In this document: in pieces, positions 1 to 8,008 of the stretch | How positions within the stretch are numbered: position 1 is the stretch's first letter | Layout: the number at the start of each line of letters is the position of its first letter | Source of the DNA: Paenibacillus rhizovicinus | Lineage (GTDB): Bacteria; Bacillota; Bacilli; Paenibacillales; Paenibacillaceae | Assembly (NCBI RefSeq): GCF_010365285.1 | Contig: NZ_CP048286.1 | Location: 6,002,001-6,066,000, forward strand | Direction of reading: 5' to 3' | Length of the DNA stretch: 64,000 nt | The notes under the pieces: model-generated | What the model was told of the DNA's origin: nothing | The model's input: only the letters and a program-made list of their open reading frames with translations | Database searches by the model: none | Made by a program: the position numbers and the translations under genes

Positions 1-371
1 ACATGCCTGCGAAAATAAAGACTGGCTTGGAAGAACTATATCTTGAGAATACCTTGGGGGTTATGCTAAAGAGCAAGTCTGACGTTTATATCATGGATAA
101 AGCGAGCTTCATCAGGATGGCGGGGTACTATGCCTTGATTCCGCTCGAAGGCGCAGATGCCGCTAAACTAGGTCCGGGTCTCAAACCGGAGCTGAAGCTG
201 AAGGCGAAGACGGAAGACGGGCTCGAGGAGCATGTCTACGGGGTCGACATCTCTGGAAGTCCGCTGCTTAAGCAGCTTCCCGTCGTCGGCAACGAATTTA
301 TTGCGGGGATTGGCAGCACCTCCGAACAGCCGGATCATGCGTTTGAATTTATTGAGAACTATTTGAAGTAA
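1..371 (+). CDS. Unrecognised protein, C-terminal part (cut by window edge)
   Basis: The frame is open from the first base, and the first ATG at position 3 has no room for a visible ribosome site, so this is most likely the 3' end of a longer gene. The 122 visible residues form a mixed alpha/beta polypeptide ending FEFIENYLK, without membrane segments or cysteines. I do not recognise the family. The next gene follows after about 45 bases on the same strand, so the two may be co-transcribed. No function is claimed. Confidence 0.6.
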   Translation, partial: MPAKIKTGLEELYLENTLGVMLKSKSDVYIMDKASFIRMAGYYALIPLEGADAAKLGPGLKPELKLKAKTEDGLEEHVYGVDISGSPLLKQLPVVGNEFIAGIGSTSEQPDHAFEFIENYLK

Positions 372-415
372 ACCGTTCGCGGCGGGAAATCTGGTTTTCG
401 CAATAGGGGGATGAG

Positions 416-838
416 ATGAAGCGACCTAAAGCATACGTAATCGGTATTGGAATTATTGTCGTGTTCATCTTGATCTATGGAATGACATATGTACCCCGTA
501 AAATCGTCACGATCAAGCCGGGGCAAGTCTCCCGAATTACTGTTTTTGACGGCAACACGGGTTATCAGACTGAAATTGCAGATAAAGAAGCGATCCAACA
601 TATCGTTCATAATCTGAACGAGATTACTTTCCAGAAAGGGAAATGGGCGTTTACCTATACGGGCTATAGCTACAAAACGACGATCTATAACAACAAAGGG
701 AAGGCCATTAAAAAGTTAATCATTAACGCTGCGAACACGGTTCGATATAAAGGCTTTTTCTATCGCGCGAAAGGACAGCAAATCGATTATGCGTATATCA
801 AAAAGCTAATAGAAACGCTGCCTAAGCAAGGACCCTAA
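416..838 (+). CDS. Small membrane-anchored protein of unknown function
   Basis: The 140-residue product starts with a short basic stretch (MKRPK) and one hydrophobic segment at about residues 7-24, then an exported domain of about 115 residues rich in Lys, Tyr and Ile. This fits an uncleaved signal anchor with an extracellular domain. A GGGGGATGAG ribosome site lies just before the ATG. The domain resembles small Bacillus/Paenibacillus extracellular domains of unknown function (possibly the DUF5301 type), but that is only an impression. It sits between the partial gene at the window start and a Nudix gene, all on the plus strand and tightly spaced. Confidence 0.65.
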   Translation: MKRPKAYVIGIGIIVVFILIYGMTYVPRKIVTIKPGQVSRITVFDGNTGYQTEIADKEAIQHIVHNLNEITFQKGKWAFTYTGYSYKTTIYNNKGKAIKKLIINAANTVRYKGFFYRAKGQQIDYAYIKKLIETLPKQGP

Positions 839-861
839 AAACAAAGAGGCAGGTGACCGTC

Positions 862-1335
862 ATGCCAGTTGTCCGCGTAATTGTAATGGATAAACAGGAT
901 CGTGTATTGCTCATTCAGACCCGACATACGAAATCCGATGGATTCTACTGGATCGTCCCTGGCGGCAGGATCGAAGAAGGTGAATTTAGCCGAGATGCCG
1001 CCATTCGGGAAGTGAAAGAAGAAACCGGGCTGGACATTACGATAAAGAAATTAGTTTGGGTGGAAGAAAGCAAAAACGAACGGGGTCAAATCGGATATAT
1101 CCATTACTTCCTGGCAGAACGTACGGACGAAGAACCGATAATCGGCCATGATCCGGAATTGCAAGCGAGCGAACAAAAGATCATGGATGTGGCTTTTAAA
1201 GACCGAGAAGAAATCATGACGATGGAGAAAGTCTATCCAGAAGTCATCAAACATTCCGATTTCTGGGACGTTGTAACGGAAGAATCGCATAATCCCTATG
1301 TAAACAGGCCCAGTGAAGGATTTGGTCTGGAATAA
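862..1335 (+). CDS. Nudix hydrolase
   Basis: A 157-residue Nudix-fold hydrolase, a family that cleaves nucleoside diphosphates linked to other groups. The Nudix box spans about residues 34-56: Gly35, Glu41, then Arg49-Glu50 and Glu53-Glu54 match G-x5-E-x7-REUxEE, so the metal-binding glutamates are intact. The frame is also open from a GTG at 853, but AGGTG at 851-855 is well placed for the ATG at 862, which I prefer. Length is normal for a single-domain member. The substrate cannot be read from the sequence. The gene follows the small membrane protein gene by about 20 bases. Confidence 0.88.
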   Translation: MPVVRVIVMDKQDRVLLIQTRHTKSDGFYWIVPGGRIEEGEFSRDAAIREVKEETGLDITIKKLVWVEESKNERGQIGYIHYFLAERTDEEPIIGHDPELQASEQKIMDVAFKDREEIMTMEKVYPEVIKHSDFWDVVTEESHNPYVNRPSEGFGLE

Positions 1336-1428
1336 GGACTTCGTAGATAAATAATACTAGTCTTTTTAAACAAGCCCGGGTACCCTAAGGATTAGGAAGT
1401 AAATTCCATTAGATGGGGAGTGTTGGCA

Positions 1429-1791
1429 GTGTCTGAACAACAATCCGTAACCAAAAGTCCTGTAGTCGGCGGCGTTCCGGCCGTATTCGTTCATGTGAAG
1501 GACTTAAGTCGTTCGATTGCATGGTATAGTAAGTTGCTCGGCATACCTGCACCGCAAACCGAGAGATCTGATATTCATATTTTCCAACTTGAAAATGGCG
1601 CGAATATCTTCCTTGTTCGAAGCGATGAAGTAACTCCTTCGCGTCATGTATTATGCAGCCTGCCGACACCTGATCTTAACCAGGCTGAGCGGTTTTTTGC
1701 AGAGAACGCCATTGAAATCGTGGACAAAGATGATGAAACGATAAACTTTCAAGATCCTGATGGGAATATACTGATGGCTTGTAGTATATAG
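1429..1791 (+). CDS. VOC (glyoxalase/bleomycin-resistance fold) protein
   Basis: A 120-residue protein with the VOC pattern: an N-terminal strand VFVHVKDLSRSIAWYSKLLG, a middle FFLVRSDE-type strand, and a C-terminal INFQDPDGNILMAC, where DPDGN is the family hallmark. VOC proteins use paired beta-alpha-beta-beta-beta modules to bind a metal or small molecule. A GGGGAG ribosome site at 1415-1420 is well placed for the GTG at 1429; an in-frame GTG at 1420 overlaps that site and is less likely. The true substrate is unknown. Confidence 0.8.
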   Translation: MSEQQSVTKSPVVGGVPAVFVHVKDLSRSIAWYSKLLGIPAPQTERSDIHIFQLENGANIFLVRSDEVTPSRHVLCSLPTPDLNQAERFFAENAIEIVDKDDETINFQDPDGNILMACSI

Positions 1792-1845
1792 GCTAGTCTA
1801 TCGTCAGTCGTCATTATAAAAATGCGGTTATCGGAGGTGAGACTC

Positions 1846-1932
1846 GTGAAAACAATCGGAGTAGGATTCTTACATGCTCAGCTCTATGCAAAGCCAGTGG
1901 AAGAAATGGCAGATGCTTTGCATAGAGGCTAG
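1846..1932 (+). pseudogene. Short reading frame, possible gene remnant
   Basis: A 28-codon frame (begins MKTIGVGFLHAQ, ends ALHRG) starts with GTG and follows a near-perfect GGAGGTGAG ribosome site at 1833-1841. That is too strong a translation signal to be expected by chance in a short gap, yet the peptide has no family I recognise. It may be the start of a gene whose rest was lost, or a real small protein. The next gene begins 90 bases on. Confidence 0.35.
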
Positions 1933-2021
1933 GAGTAACTCGACACTCGTTGCCATTCATGGATCATTTTCTTCAACCTGGCTTTGCACCTTATTGAACG
2001 ATTAAATAAGGGGTGAAGCAA

Positions 2022-2288
2022 GTGAAATATACAAAAGCGGAGCATATTTTCCCGGAGGAATTGCTGCAGATCATTCAACAATACGTGCAAGGCGAATTGG
2101 TTTATATACCAAGGCCCAAAGAGGTTCACCGAAAATGGGGCGAAAACACGGACAGCAAAAGCAGAGTCGCTGCCCGAAACGCTGAAATCAAAGCGTCGTA
2201 CCGAAATGGAGCCGGCATGAGTGAATTGTCCGCGCGATACTTCTTGTCCTATGAAAGCATTAAGAAAATCGTTTATAAAAAGGACTAA
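2022..2288 (+). CDS. CD3324/Mor-like helix-turn-helix protein
   Basis: An 88-residue protein beginning MKYTKAEHIFPEELLQ, with PEELL, YVQGE and YIPRP near the N-terminus and a helix-turn-helix-like C-terminus (MSELSARYFLSYESIKKIVYKKD). This matches the small CD3324-type relatives of the Mor transcription activator found widely in Firmicutes. An upstream in-frame GTG exists at 2013, but AAGGGGTG just before 2022 argues for the GTG at 2022. It is probably a small DNA-binding regulator; targets are unknown. A strong hairpin terminator follows directly. Confidence 0.75.
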   Translation: MKYTKAEHIFPEELLQIIQQYVQGELVYIPRPKEVHRKWGENTDSKSRVAARNAEIKASYRNGAGMSELSARYFLSYESIKKIVYKKD

Positions 2289-2292
2289 TCCG

Positions 2293-2333
2293 ATCCGCTA
2301 AACGGTGTCAAATGACGGTTTAGCGGATTTTTG
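2293..2333 (+). terminator. Rho-independent terminator
   Basis: Arms ATCCGCTAAAC (2293-2303) and GTTTAGCGGAT (2318-2328) pair perfectly around a 14-base loop and are followed by a T-rich run. It ends the transcript of the Mor-like gene just upstream. Confidence 0.85.
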
Positions 2334-2446
2334 TGTATAAGATGAGCTAAATCGACGTTTACCTAGCAGCCGAGATGCTTTTCCGTCTATAACTAGAGAT
2401 AGATGCATAGGCGTGTTTAGAACGGTACAACGAAAGGGTGCAGCTT

Positions 2447-3529
2447 ATGAACGCAGAGATGAAGAGCAAGCTGATGGATAAGAACGAACGTCTGATCCAA
2501 ATGGTGATTGAACGCGCGAAGCGAGATTTTCCTGACGATATCGCAATCATAGGGCTTACGGGTTCTTTCCGCACCGGGGACTTTCATGAGAAGAGCGATC
2601 TCGATCTGATCATCATTAATAATACCGACCGGGGGTGGGAGATCTCCTATTGTTTTATTTTGGATGACGTAGGTTATGACCTGTATTGCACGCCGTGGGA
2701 TACCCGAATACAGGCGCAGGCAAGCTTGGAAAGCCCCGGCGTATCGAGTCTAACCGAGCTCGAGATTCTCTATTGCGCGAAGCCGGCGTATTTGGAGAAG
2801 TTCAATGCCTACAGACAACAAGCGCTTGATGCGCTTGCGCAGCCCATCGGCGCGGATTGCCTGAATCGCGCTCGAAAATGGATTGACCTCGCAAAGCAAG
2901 ATTACGCCAACACAATGCTGGCCGACGATATCGGTTCGGTGCGCAATGCTTCTGCCGGCGTTCTGTATCATCTGATCAATGCCTTGGTCAGCATGAATAA
3001 CACGTGCATCAAGCGGGGAATCAAGAGATATCTGGAACAAATCCTCCAATGTGAGTATGTTCCGGAGCAGATGGAATCCTTATATATGTCCGTCATCCAT
3101 GCGCAGACTGTGGAAGACATCCGAAATGCATCGCTGCAGCTATTAAAAAGCGTCTCGCAATTGCACGGCAGCATGTGCGAGCGCTTCATTACGAAACCCG
3201 TTCCATCCTATGATAATCTGAGGGGAACCTACGAAGAATTATGGTGCAACTGTCGGAATAAAGTCTTGAACAGCGTAGAGATGAACGACAAGTCGTATAC
3301 TTTCTTTGCGGCGATGGGTGCTCAAAGCTTCCTTGATGAGATGACTGCGGACAAGGGAACGAAGAAGTTTGATTTGATGCAGTACTTTGAAGCGAACGAT
3401 TTACAAGTATTCAAAGCCCGGTTTCTTGGCATGATGGACGAATATGCGGCTGAATATGCCAGGGTTGGCAGAAAGGTAGAAAGGTTCGATACCTTCGAGC
3501 AATTATATGCGGAATATTTGAAGGATTAA
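2447..3529 (+). CDS. Nucleotidyltransferase-domain protein
   Basis: A 360-residue protein whose N-terminal domain carries the minimal nucleotidyltransferase signature GSFRTGDFHEKSDLDLIII (about residues 39-57), where the Gly-Ser and the two Asp residues bind nucleotide and metal. The remaining 250 residues are mainly helical, with no motif I recognise; such proteins often pair this domain with a HEPN-like helical region. AAAGGGTG just upstream favours ATG 2447 over an in-frame GTG at 2438. It stands alone. It could modify a drug, a nucleotide or a protein; an aminoglycoside-type role is only a guess. Confidence 0.75.
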   Translation: MNAEMKSKLMDKNERLIQMVIERAKRDFPDDIAIIGLTGSFRTGDFHEKSDLDLIIINNTDRGWEISYCFILDDVGYDLYCTPWDTRIQAQASLESPGVSSLTELEILYCAKPAYLEKFNAYRQQALDALAQPIGADCLNRARKWIDLAKQDYANTMLADDIGSVRNASAGVLYHLINALVSMNNTCIKRGIKRYLEQILQCEYVPEQMESLYMSVIHAQTVEDIRNASLQLLKSVSQLHGSMCERFITKPVPSYDNLRGTYEELWCNCRNKVLNSVEMNDKSYTFFAAMGAQSFLDEMTADKGTKKFDLMQYFEANDLQVFKARFLGMMDEYAAEYARVGRKVERFDTFEQLYAEYLKD

Positions 3530-3582
3530 TTGTGCACCCGGTCCCCATATGATAGAATAAACGGAAATGATAATCATTATCA
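3530..3582 (+). promoter_or_regulatory. Promoter with Fur box
   Basis: TTGTGC (3530-3535) and TAGAAT (3553-3558) are 17 bases apart, a good vegetative promoter. TGATAAT-C-ATTATCA at 3568-3582 is a perfect 7-1-7 Fur box lying over the expected transcription start. This predicts iron repression of the FhuF-like gene at 3603. Confidence 0.85.
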
Positions 3583-3602
3583 TAGGGGTGGGGCGATAAC
3601 GG

Positions 3603-4406
3603 GTGACGACAGCGTATGATTTTTCTTTGGTGAAAACCTATTTACATATTTCGCCGGAAGGCGTTGAACATGTGCTGGACGAAATGCCGGCGGTCGACTT
3701 CTATCGGATTGAGAGATTGCAAGAAATGATGGATAAAGCAGGCGCGATCGTGCAGGCGACTGACAGGCTGCTGGCGGGTTCCTTCATCGGGACGTCGCTG
3801 TGCAACCTATGCGTAACGAAGCTGATCTTCATGGCCATGTACGGCAAAGTGCTCGATCTGCCGCTTACCAATCTATCCTTCCAGATTGATTACGAGGAAG
3901 GACACGGTCATCCGCATTTCGGCTATCGAATCAATGAGGTGCTGACACGGGATATTCCTGCCGAGTCGGGCGACGCATTCGTCAAGGCGGACTGGGAACG
4001 GTTCATGGTGGAGGATGTAACGCCAGCCGTGGAAGCGATCGCCGAGGCGGCGGATATGAAGCCGGAGATCATTTGGGCGCAGTTCGGCGGCAATGCGGGG
4101 TATGTTAAGGATTTCGTACGGAAGATGGAGCTTCCGGCCGAATTTAAAGCTCGATTCGATCATCATTTCCAGCTCCTGTCCGAGGCGATCGAGGCGGAAG
4201 CGTTTAACCGGAAACGGAATCCGTTCCAATGGAAACCCCGATACGTCGATAATCCGTATCAGGCTGGCGAACAGTGGCCCATGAAGTCCGGCTGCTGCCA
4301 ATACGATCGCCGCGAGGGCGGAACGAAATGCTTTACCTGCCCGCGCATGTCGCCGGCGGAGCGGGAGCAGGAACTTCAGCGCATCCAGGCTGCTGCACTT
4401 GTATAA
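3603..4406 (+). CDS. FhuF-like ferric-siderophore reductase
   Basis: A 267-residue protein ending in the FhuF [2Fe-2S] motif: Cys231-Cys232, ten residues, Cys243, two residues, Cys246. In FhuF this cluster reduces ferric iron bound to hydroxamate siderophores in the cytoplasm, releasing ferrous iron. The rest fits the family in length and in lacking membrane segments. The start is a GTG after AGGGGTGGGG. The perfect Fur box over the promoter supports a role in iron starvation. No siderophore transport or synthesis genes lie nearby, so the partner siderophore is unknown. Confidence 0.88.
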   Translation: MTTAYDFSLVKTYLHISPEGVEHVLDEMPAVDFYRIERLQEMMDKAGAIVQATDRLLAGSFIGTSLCNLCVTKLIFMAMYGKVLDLPLTNLSFQIDYEEGHGHPHFGYRINEVLTRDIPAESGDAFVKADWERFMVEDVTPAVEAIAEAADMKPEIIWAQFGGNAGYVKDFVRKMELPAEFKARFDHHFQLLSEAIEAEAFNRKRNPFQWKPRYVDNPYQAGEQWPMKSGCCQYDRREGGTKCFTCPRMSPAEREQELQRIQAAALV

Positions 4407-4431
4407 TAATGTCGCATATTTTTATGGAGCG

Positions 4432-4474
4432 GGTTGTCCCAAAAGCCGAAGTCGGCGGTGGGGCAGCCTTTTTT
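4432..4474 (+). terminator. Rho-independent terminator
   Basis: GGTTGTCCC (4432-4440) pairs with GGGGCAGCC (4460-4468), allowing G-U pairs, and six T residues follow. It terminates the FhuF-like gene before the converging LysR gene. Confidence 0.7.
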
Positions 4475-4511
4475 GGTACGGTCTCTATAAAATGACGCAG
4501 ACGCAGCATGA

Positions 4512-5402
4512 CTATTCATGCTCCTGGCGAATGAGCGCGACGAGGTTCGCGGCCGCGGCGGACAGCGGTTCGTTCCTGCGGGTGCAGATGGCAATCGTGT
4601 TCTGCAGCCGAATCCCTTCCACGAACACGCGGCACAGTTCGCCGCGCTCGACGTGCTCGCGTACGACCAGCGACGAGACGAAATTGGCGCCGTATCCCGC
4701 GATGACGGCCGTTATCGCTTCGTGCAGGCCATTGAATTGCAGGGCGATCCGCGGCATTGGCGCGTTATAGGTCCGGCACAATGCGAGCAGCCGCTCGCGC
4801 GTCGAGCTGCCTTCTTCGCGCATGACGAACGGCTCGTTCATCATGTCGCGCAGTGAAACCTGCTTGCCCGCGAAGGGATGGCTCGGCGCGACGACGAACC
4901 ATAGCTCGTCCTGAAACAGCTGTTCGGATTGAATCGTATCCGGATATTCTTCCGATAGTCCGCCATATACGGCGATATCTGCTTCCATGCCGAGCAGCAG
5001 TTTGACCGCATCGGTCGAGTTGGTCGTCGTGATCGTCATTTCCACAAGCTCGAAGCGCTGCTTGAACTTGGCGATCCAGGCCGGGATGAGAAACTGCGCT
5101 GGCAAATAGGTGGCGGCAATGCGGATATGGCCATTCGTACCGCTGCGATATTCCGTGCAGAACTGCTCGATCTGCTGTTCCACCGCGAATAATCGCTTGG
5201 CCAGCGCTGCCAGTTGAATGCCGGCATCCGTCAGCGCGATTCCTCTGCCGCTTGGCTGCAGCAGCGGGAAGGACAGCTCCTTCTCGAACTTCTTGATTTG
5301 AGCGGTGATGGCCGGCTGGCTGATGTTCAGCAGCTCGGATGCGCGGGTTACGCTGCCGGTGGATGCGATTTCGTGAAAGAGACGGAGGGCATGCAAGTTC
5401 AT
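4512..5402 (-). CDS. LysR-family transcriptional regulator
   Basis: A 296-residue LysR-type regulator: N-terminal winged helix-turn-helix (LRLFHEIASTGSVTRASELLNISQPAITAQIKKFE, split here only for reading) followed by a periplasmic-binding-protein-like effector domain. The frame extends 15 codons further up, but AAGGAG sits nine bases before the ATG at 5402, so that start is preferred. It is divergent from the O-methyltransferase gene at 5552 with 149 bases between, the usual LysR arrangement, so that gene is the likely target. The effector is unknown. Confidence 0.9.
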   Translation of the reverse strand: MNLHALRLFHEIASTGSVTRASELLNISQPAITAQIKKFEKELSFPLLQPSGRGIALTDAGIQLAALAKRLFAVEQQIEQFCTEYRSGTNGHIRIAATYLPAQFLIPAWIAKFKQRFELVEMTITTTNSTDAVKLLLGMEADIAVYGGLSEEYPDTIQSEQLFQDELWFVVAPSHPFAGKQVSLRDMMNEPFVMREEGSSTRERLLALCRTYNAPMPRIALQFNGLHEAITAVIAGYGANFVSSLVVREHVERGELCRVFVEGIRLQNTIAICTRRNEPLSAAAANLVALIRQEHE

Positions 5403-5551
5403 GGGGCTGTGCTCCTTATAGGATGATTTATCATTCTTATCATACATTCAGTATATGAGTTTATCTGAAAGATATATTATATTTATCATTCTAATTCTTC
5501 TACAATTGAATTGTAAGCCAGACCAAATTCAATTCGAGGAGATGGGCAAAC
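5403..5551. promoter_or_regulatory. Divergent LysR / O-methyltransferase control region
   Basis: This AT-rich 149-bp gap holds the promoters of both flanking genes. It contains several short T-rich/A-rich dyads of the loose T-N11-A type used by LysR proteins, for example around ATCATTCTTATCATACATTC, but none stands out enough to fix the operator. Confidence 0.5.
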
Positions 5552-6223
5552 ATGCATGCAAACACGACTTGGAGCCTTGTCGACAATTATATGACGGAGC
5601 GTCTCATTCCGCGGGACGACGTTCTGGAGCAGGTAATGGCTGCGAACCAACGGGAGGAGCTGCCTCCGATCGATGTTTCGGCAAGCCAAGGGAAACTGCT
5701 TCAGCTGCTCGCCCGGATGACGAACGCTAAGCGGATTCTGGAAATCGGAACGCTCGGCGGCTACAGCACGATCTGGATGGGAAAGGCGCTGCCTGCAGAC
5801 GGAAAGCTAGTCACCTTGGAGCTGGACCCGAAGCATGCGCAGGTCGCTCAGGCCAATATTGCGCTTGCCGGATTGAGTCGCCTGGTCGAGATCCGGGTAG
5901 GGGTGGCGCTCGAGCAATTGGCAAAGCTGGAGGAAGAGGGGACCGAACCGTTCGACTTGATCTTCATCGACGCGGATAAGCCGAGCAATCCCGCCTACCT
6001 GCAATGGGCACTGCGCTTCTCGCATCCCGGCACGGTCATCGTCGGTGACAATGTCGTTCGCGATGGAGAGATTATCAATCGCCACAGCACGGATCCCCGG
6101 GTTCAAGGCATCCGGACATTCTACGACATGCTCGCCGCGGAGCCACGCATCTCGGCGACCGCGATCCAAACCGTCGGGAGCAAAGGATACGACGGGTTCA
6201 TGATCGGTATTGTAAATGGTTGA
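5552..6223 (+). CDS. Class I SAM-dependent O-methyltransferase (type 3)
   Basis: A 223-residue protein of the caffeoyl-CoA/catechol O-methyltransferase-like family. Visible motifs are ILEIGTLGGYSTIWMGKAL (SAM-binding motif I, about residues 68-86), the acidic LVTLELDPKHA, then DLIFIDADKP (metal-binding Asp) and VGDNVVRDGE. These enzymes transfer methyl from SAM to a hydroxyl with the help of a divalent cation. GAGGAGATG is correctly placed before the ATG. The gene is divergent from a LysR regulator, suggesting induced expression. The substrate is not evident. Confidence 0.88.
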   Translation: MHANTTWSLVDNYMTERLIPRDDVLEQVMAANQREELPPIDVSASQGKLLQLLARMTNAKRILEIGTLGGYSTIWMGKALPADGKLVTLELDPKHAQVAQANIALAGLSRLVEIRVGVALEQLAKLEEEGTEPFDLIFIDADKPSNPAYLQWALRFSHPGTVIVGDNVVRDGEIINRHSTDPRVQGIRTFYDMLAAEPRISATAIQTVGSKGYDGFMIGIVNG

Positions 6224-6238
6224 TTAGCCTGCCTTGCG

Positions 6239-6319
6239 AATGCCCCCGTGCGTGCTATGTCGAAGCACAACCGGAGGCATTTTAGCTGGCGCGGCTGCGC
6301 GCGAAAAAATTTTCGCGCA
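6239..6319 (+). terminator. Two hairpins after the O-methyltransferase gene
   Basis: AATGCCCCCG pairs with CCGGAGGCATT (6239-6282) followed by TTTT, a probable terminator. Directly after it, GCGCGAAAA and TTTTCGCGC (about 6299-6318) form a second, perfect inverted repeat around AA. Confidence 0.6.
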
Positions 6320-6334
6320 AAACGGGATTTATGC

Positions 6335-6365
6335 TTGATCCTGACGTAACGTCATGTTTTATAGT
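6335..6365 (+). promoter_or_regulatory. MerR-type promoter with 19-bp spacer
   Basis: TTGATC (6335-6340) and TATAGT (6360-6365) are separated by 19 bases, the over-long spacer typical of MerR-activated promoters. Within the spacer TGACGT-A-ACGTCA (6342-6354) is a perfect inverted repeat, the expected operator. The next gene encodes a MerR regulator, so the operon is probably autoregulated. Confidence 0.85.
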
Positions 6366-6407
6366 AAAGGTACCGGTAAATACGAGCGCAATCGAAAGGA
6401 GATGGTT

Positions 6408-6890
6408 ATGAAGCGGACTTGGAAAGTAGGCGAGCTTGCGAAGCTGACCGGACTTACGGTACGGACGCTGCGCTTCTACGATAATATCGGATTGTTCTCG
6501 CCGTCGGCATTCTCGGATTCGGGGCACCGGCTGTACGATGAAAGGGACATTGCCCGGTTGCATCAAATTCTGGCGTTGAAAGAATTGAATTTGTCGCTCG
6601 ACGAGGTGCGCGCGGTGCTCTCAGGCGGCGAATACAGTCCCGCGGATATCGTTGCGCAGCAGATGGCGCGGGTGAAGGAAACGATTCGCGTGCAGCAGAA
6701 ACTGCTTGGCGAACTGGAGCATGTCTCGAGCCTGATGCAGGCGAAGGAAAGCTTGTCCGTCGATGATTTTACGGGGTTGCTGCAAACGATGAAGCGAAGC
6801 CATGAGAAGTTCTTTTTCGAGCGCAAGAAGAGCTGGGAGAGCAGTCTCGACAGGCTCGGCGAGTTTCTCTCGGACGAGCAGGAAGAATAG
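6408..6890 (+). CDS. MerR-family transcriptional regulator
   Basis: A 160-residue MerR protein: N-terminal winged helix (WKVGELAKLTGLTVRTLRFYDNIGLF and HRLYDERDIARL) and a long C-terminal coiled coil. It lacks the cysteine pattern of metal sensors, so a small organic ligand or other stress signal is likely. AAAGGAGATGG precedes the ATG at 6408; the open frame upstream of it overlaps the promoter and is not translated. The promoter has the characteristic 19-bp spacer. An SRPBCC gene follows about 30 bases on and probably shares the transcript. Confidence 0.9.
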   Translation: MKRTWKVGELAKLTGLTVRTLRFYDNIGLFSPSAFSDSGHRLYDERDIARLHQILALKELNLSLDEVRAVLSGGEYSPADIVAQQMARVKETIRVQQKLLGELEHVSSLMQAKESLSVDDFTGLLQTMKRSHEKFFFERKKSWESSLDRLGEFLSDEQEE

Positions 6891-6922
6891 GATGAAGGAT
6901 GCAAAACATAGAGGAGGAACAA

Positions 6923-7369
6923 ATGATGACGATGCAGCGTAAAGTCGAACATGCCGTATTTACAGTCGAACGCGTATATAATGGCGCGAACCCCGAGCGA
7001 GTATTCGCCGCTTGGTCGAATGCGGAGACGAAGGCCAAATGGTTCGCGAAGTCCGAAGTATTCGAATTTCGCACTGGGGGACGGGAAGTCAACCGGGATA
7101 CGTTTCCGGACGGCACGACGGTCAGCTTCGAAGCGCATTACCAAGAAATCGTAGCCGATGAACGTATCGTATACTCGTACTCGCTCGACATGAATGGCAA
7201 CCGGGTATCGGTCTCCGTTGCGACGATTGAATTCCAGCCGACGGACGAGGGGACGAAGCTTGTTTTTACGGAGTCGGGCGCGTTCCTTGACGGACATGAC
7301 ACGCCGGCGATGCGCGAGCATGGCACCGGCATCATGCTGGATATGCTTGGGAAATTGTTTTCGGAATAA
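6923..7369 (+). CDS. SRPBCC/AHSA1-like domain protein
   Basis: A 148-residue START-like (AHSA1 type) protein: VERVYNGANPERVFAAWSNAETKAKWF at the N-terminus and TKLVFTESGAFLDGH late in the chain are typical. These proteins form a ligand-binding cavity for hydrophobic molecules. GAGGAGG places the start at ATG 6923, eight codons inside the open frame. It is downstream of the MerR gene in what looks like one operon, so it may bind or process the MerR effector. A second, related gene follows. Confidence 0.82.
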   Translation: MMTMQRKVEHAVFTVERVYNGANPERVFAAWSNAETKAKWFAKSEVFEFRTGGREVNRDTFPDGTTVSFEAHYQEIVADERIVYSYSLDMNGNRVSVSVATIEFQPTDEGTKLVFTESGAFLDGHDTPAMREHGTGIMLDMLGKLFSE

Positions 7370-7441
7370 CGGGCTACATAAGAGTTAGCACAAATTATGA
7401 ACATTTATGCGCGGCTTGATAATTAGCGATTGAAAGCAGGG

Positions 7442-7909
7442 ATGAATGTGACACGTCAACAACTGAGTTACATGGAGGCTGGAGTGAACGAATTGGTAGC
7501 CGCTCGCGTGATCGATGCGAAGAGAGAGCTGGTGTTCGGGGCTTGGACGAATCCGGAGCTGCTGGCGCAATGGTGGGGACCGCGGGGATTCACGAATACG
7601 TTCAACGAGTTCGATCCGAGGCCTGGAGGCGCATGGACATTCGTCATGCATGGCCCGGATGGCACCGATTACCCGAACAGCAATGTGTTCGTTGAGATTG
7701 TCAGCCCTGAAAGGATCGTCATCAAACACATTGTTGCTCCAGTTTTCACCCTTACAGCGCTGTTCGAGGAGTTGGACGGCAAGACGGGCATCATCTTCCG
7801 ACAACAATTCGAGGAGGCTGCCGTCTTCGAACAAGTCAAAGGCTATGCCGCTCCGGGAAACGAACAAAATTTGGACAAACTGACGGAAGTCGTGATGAAG
7901 CTGGTTTAA
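7442..7909 (+). CDS. SRPBCC/AHSA1-like domain protein, second copy
   Basis: About 155 residues with the AHSA1 pattern: RVIDAKRELVFGAWTNPELLAQWWGPRGFTN near the start, where WWGP is the family hallmark, then a GGAWTFVMHGPDG strand. It is paralogous to, but clearly diverged from, the gene just upstream, and 72 bases separate them. TTG 7430, ATG 7442 and GTG 7448 are all in frame; the AGCAGGG sequence fits GTG 7448 or ATG 7442, so the exact start is uncertain. Probably part of the same MerR-controlled unit. The ligand is unknown. Confidence 0.82.
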   Translation: MNVTRQQLSYMEAGVNELVAARVIDAKRELVFGAWTNPELLAQWWGPRGFTNTFNEFDPRPGGAWTFVMHGPDGTDYPNSNVFVEIVSPERIVIKHIVAPVFTLTALFEELDGKTGIIFRQQFEEAAVFEQVKGYAAPGNEQNLDKLTEVVMKLV

Positions 7910-7960
7910 GTGCATGGGATGAAGCTGCGGCGTGAATGAGGCTGAACCGCGAAGGTATAG

Positions 7961-8008
7961 AGGCTGTACTTGCAAAGCAATTCCTATTGCTTGCGGGTCG
8001 GCCTTTTT
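7961..8008 (+). terminator. Terminator before hisC
   Basis: AGGCTGT and TTGCAAAGCAAT on the left pair, with small mismatches, to ATTGCTTGC and GGTCGGCCT on the right, and TTTTT follows. It ends the MerR/SRPBCC transcript. The rest of the 255-bp gap before hisC shows no T-box or other riboswitch that I can see. Confidence 0.65.

Noticed and set aside
5455-5730. 91-codon plus-strand frame overlapping the O-methyltransferase start
   Set aside because: It begins inside the LysR control region and is out of frame with a well-supported gene.
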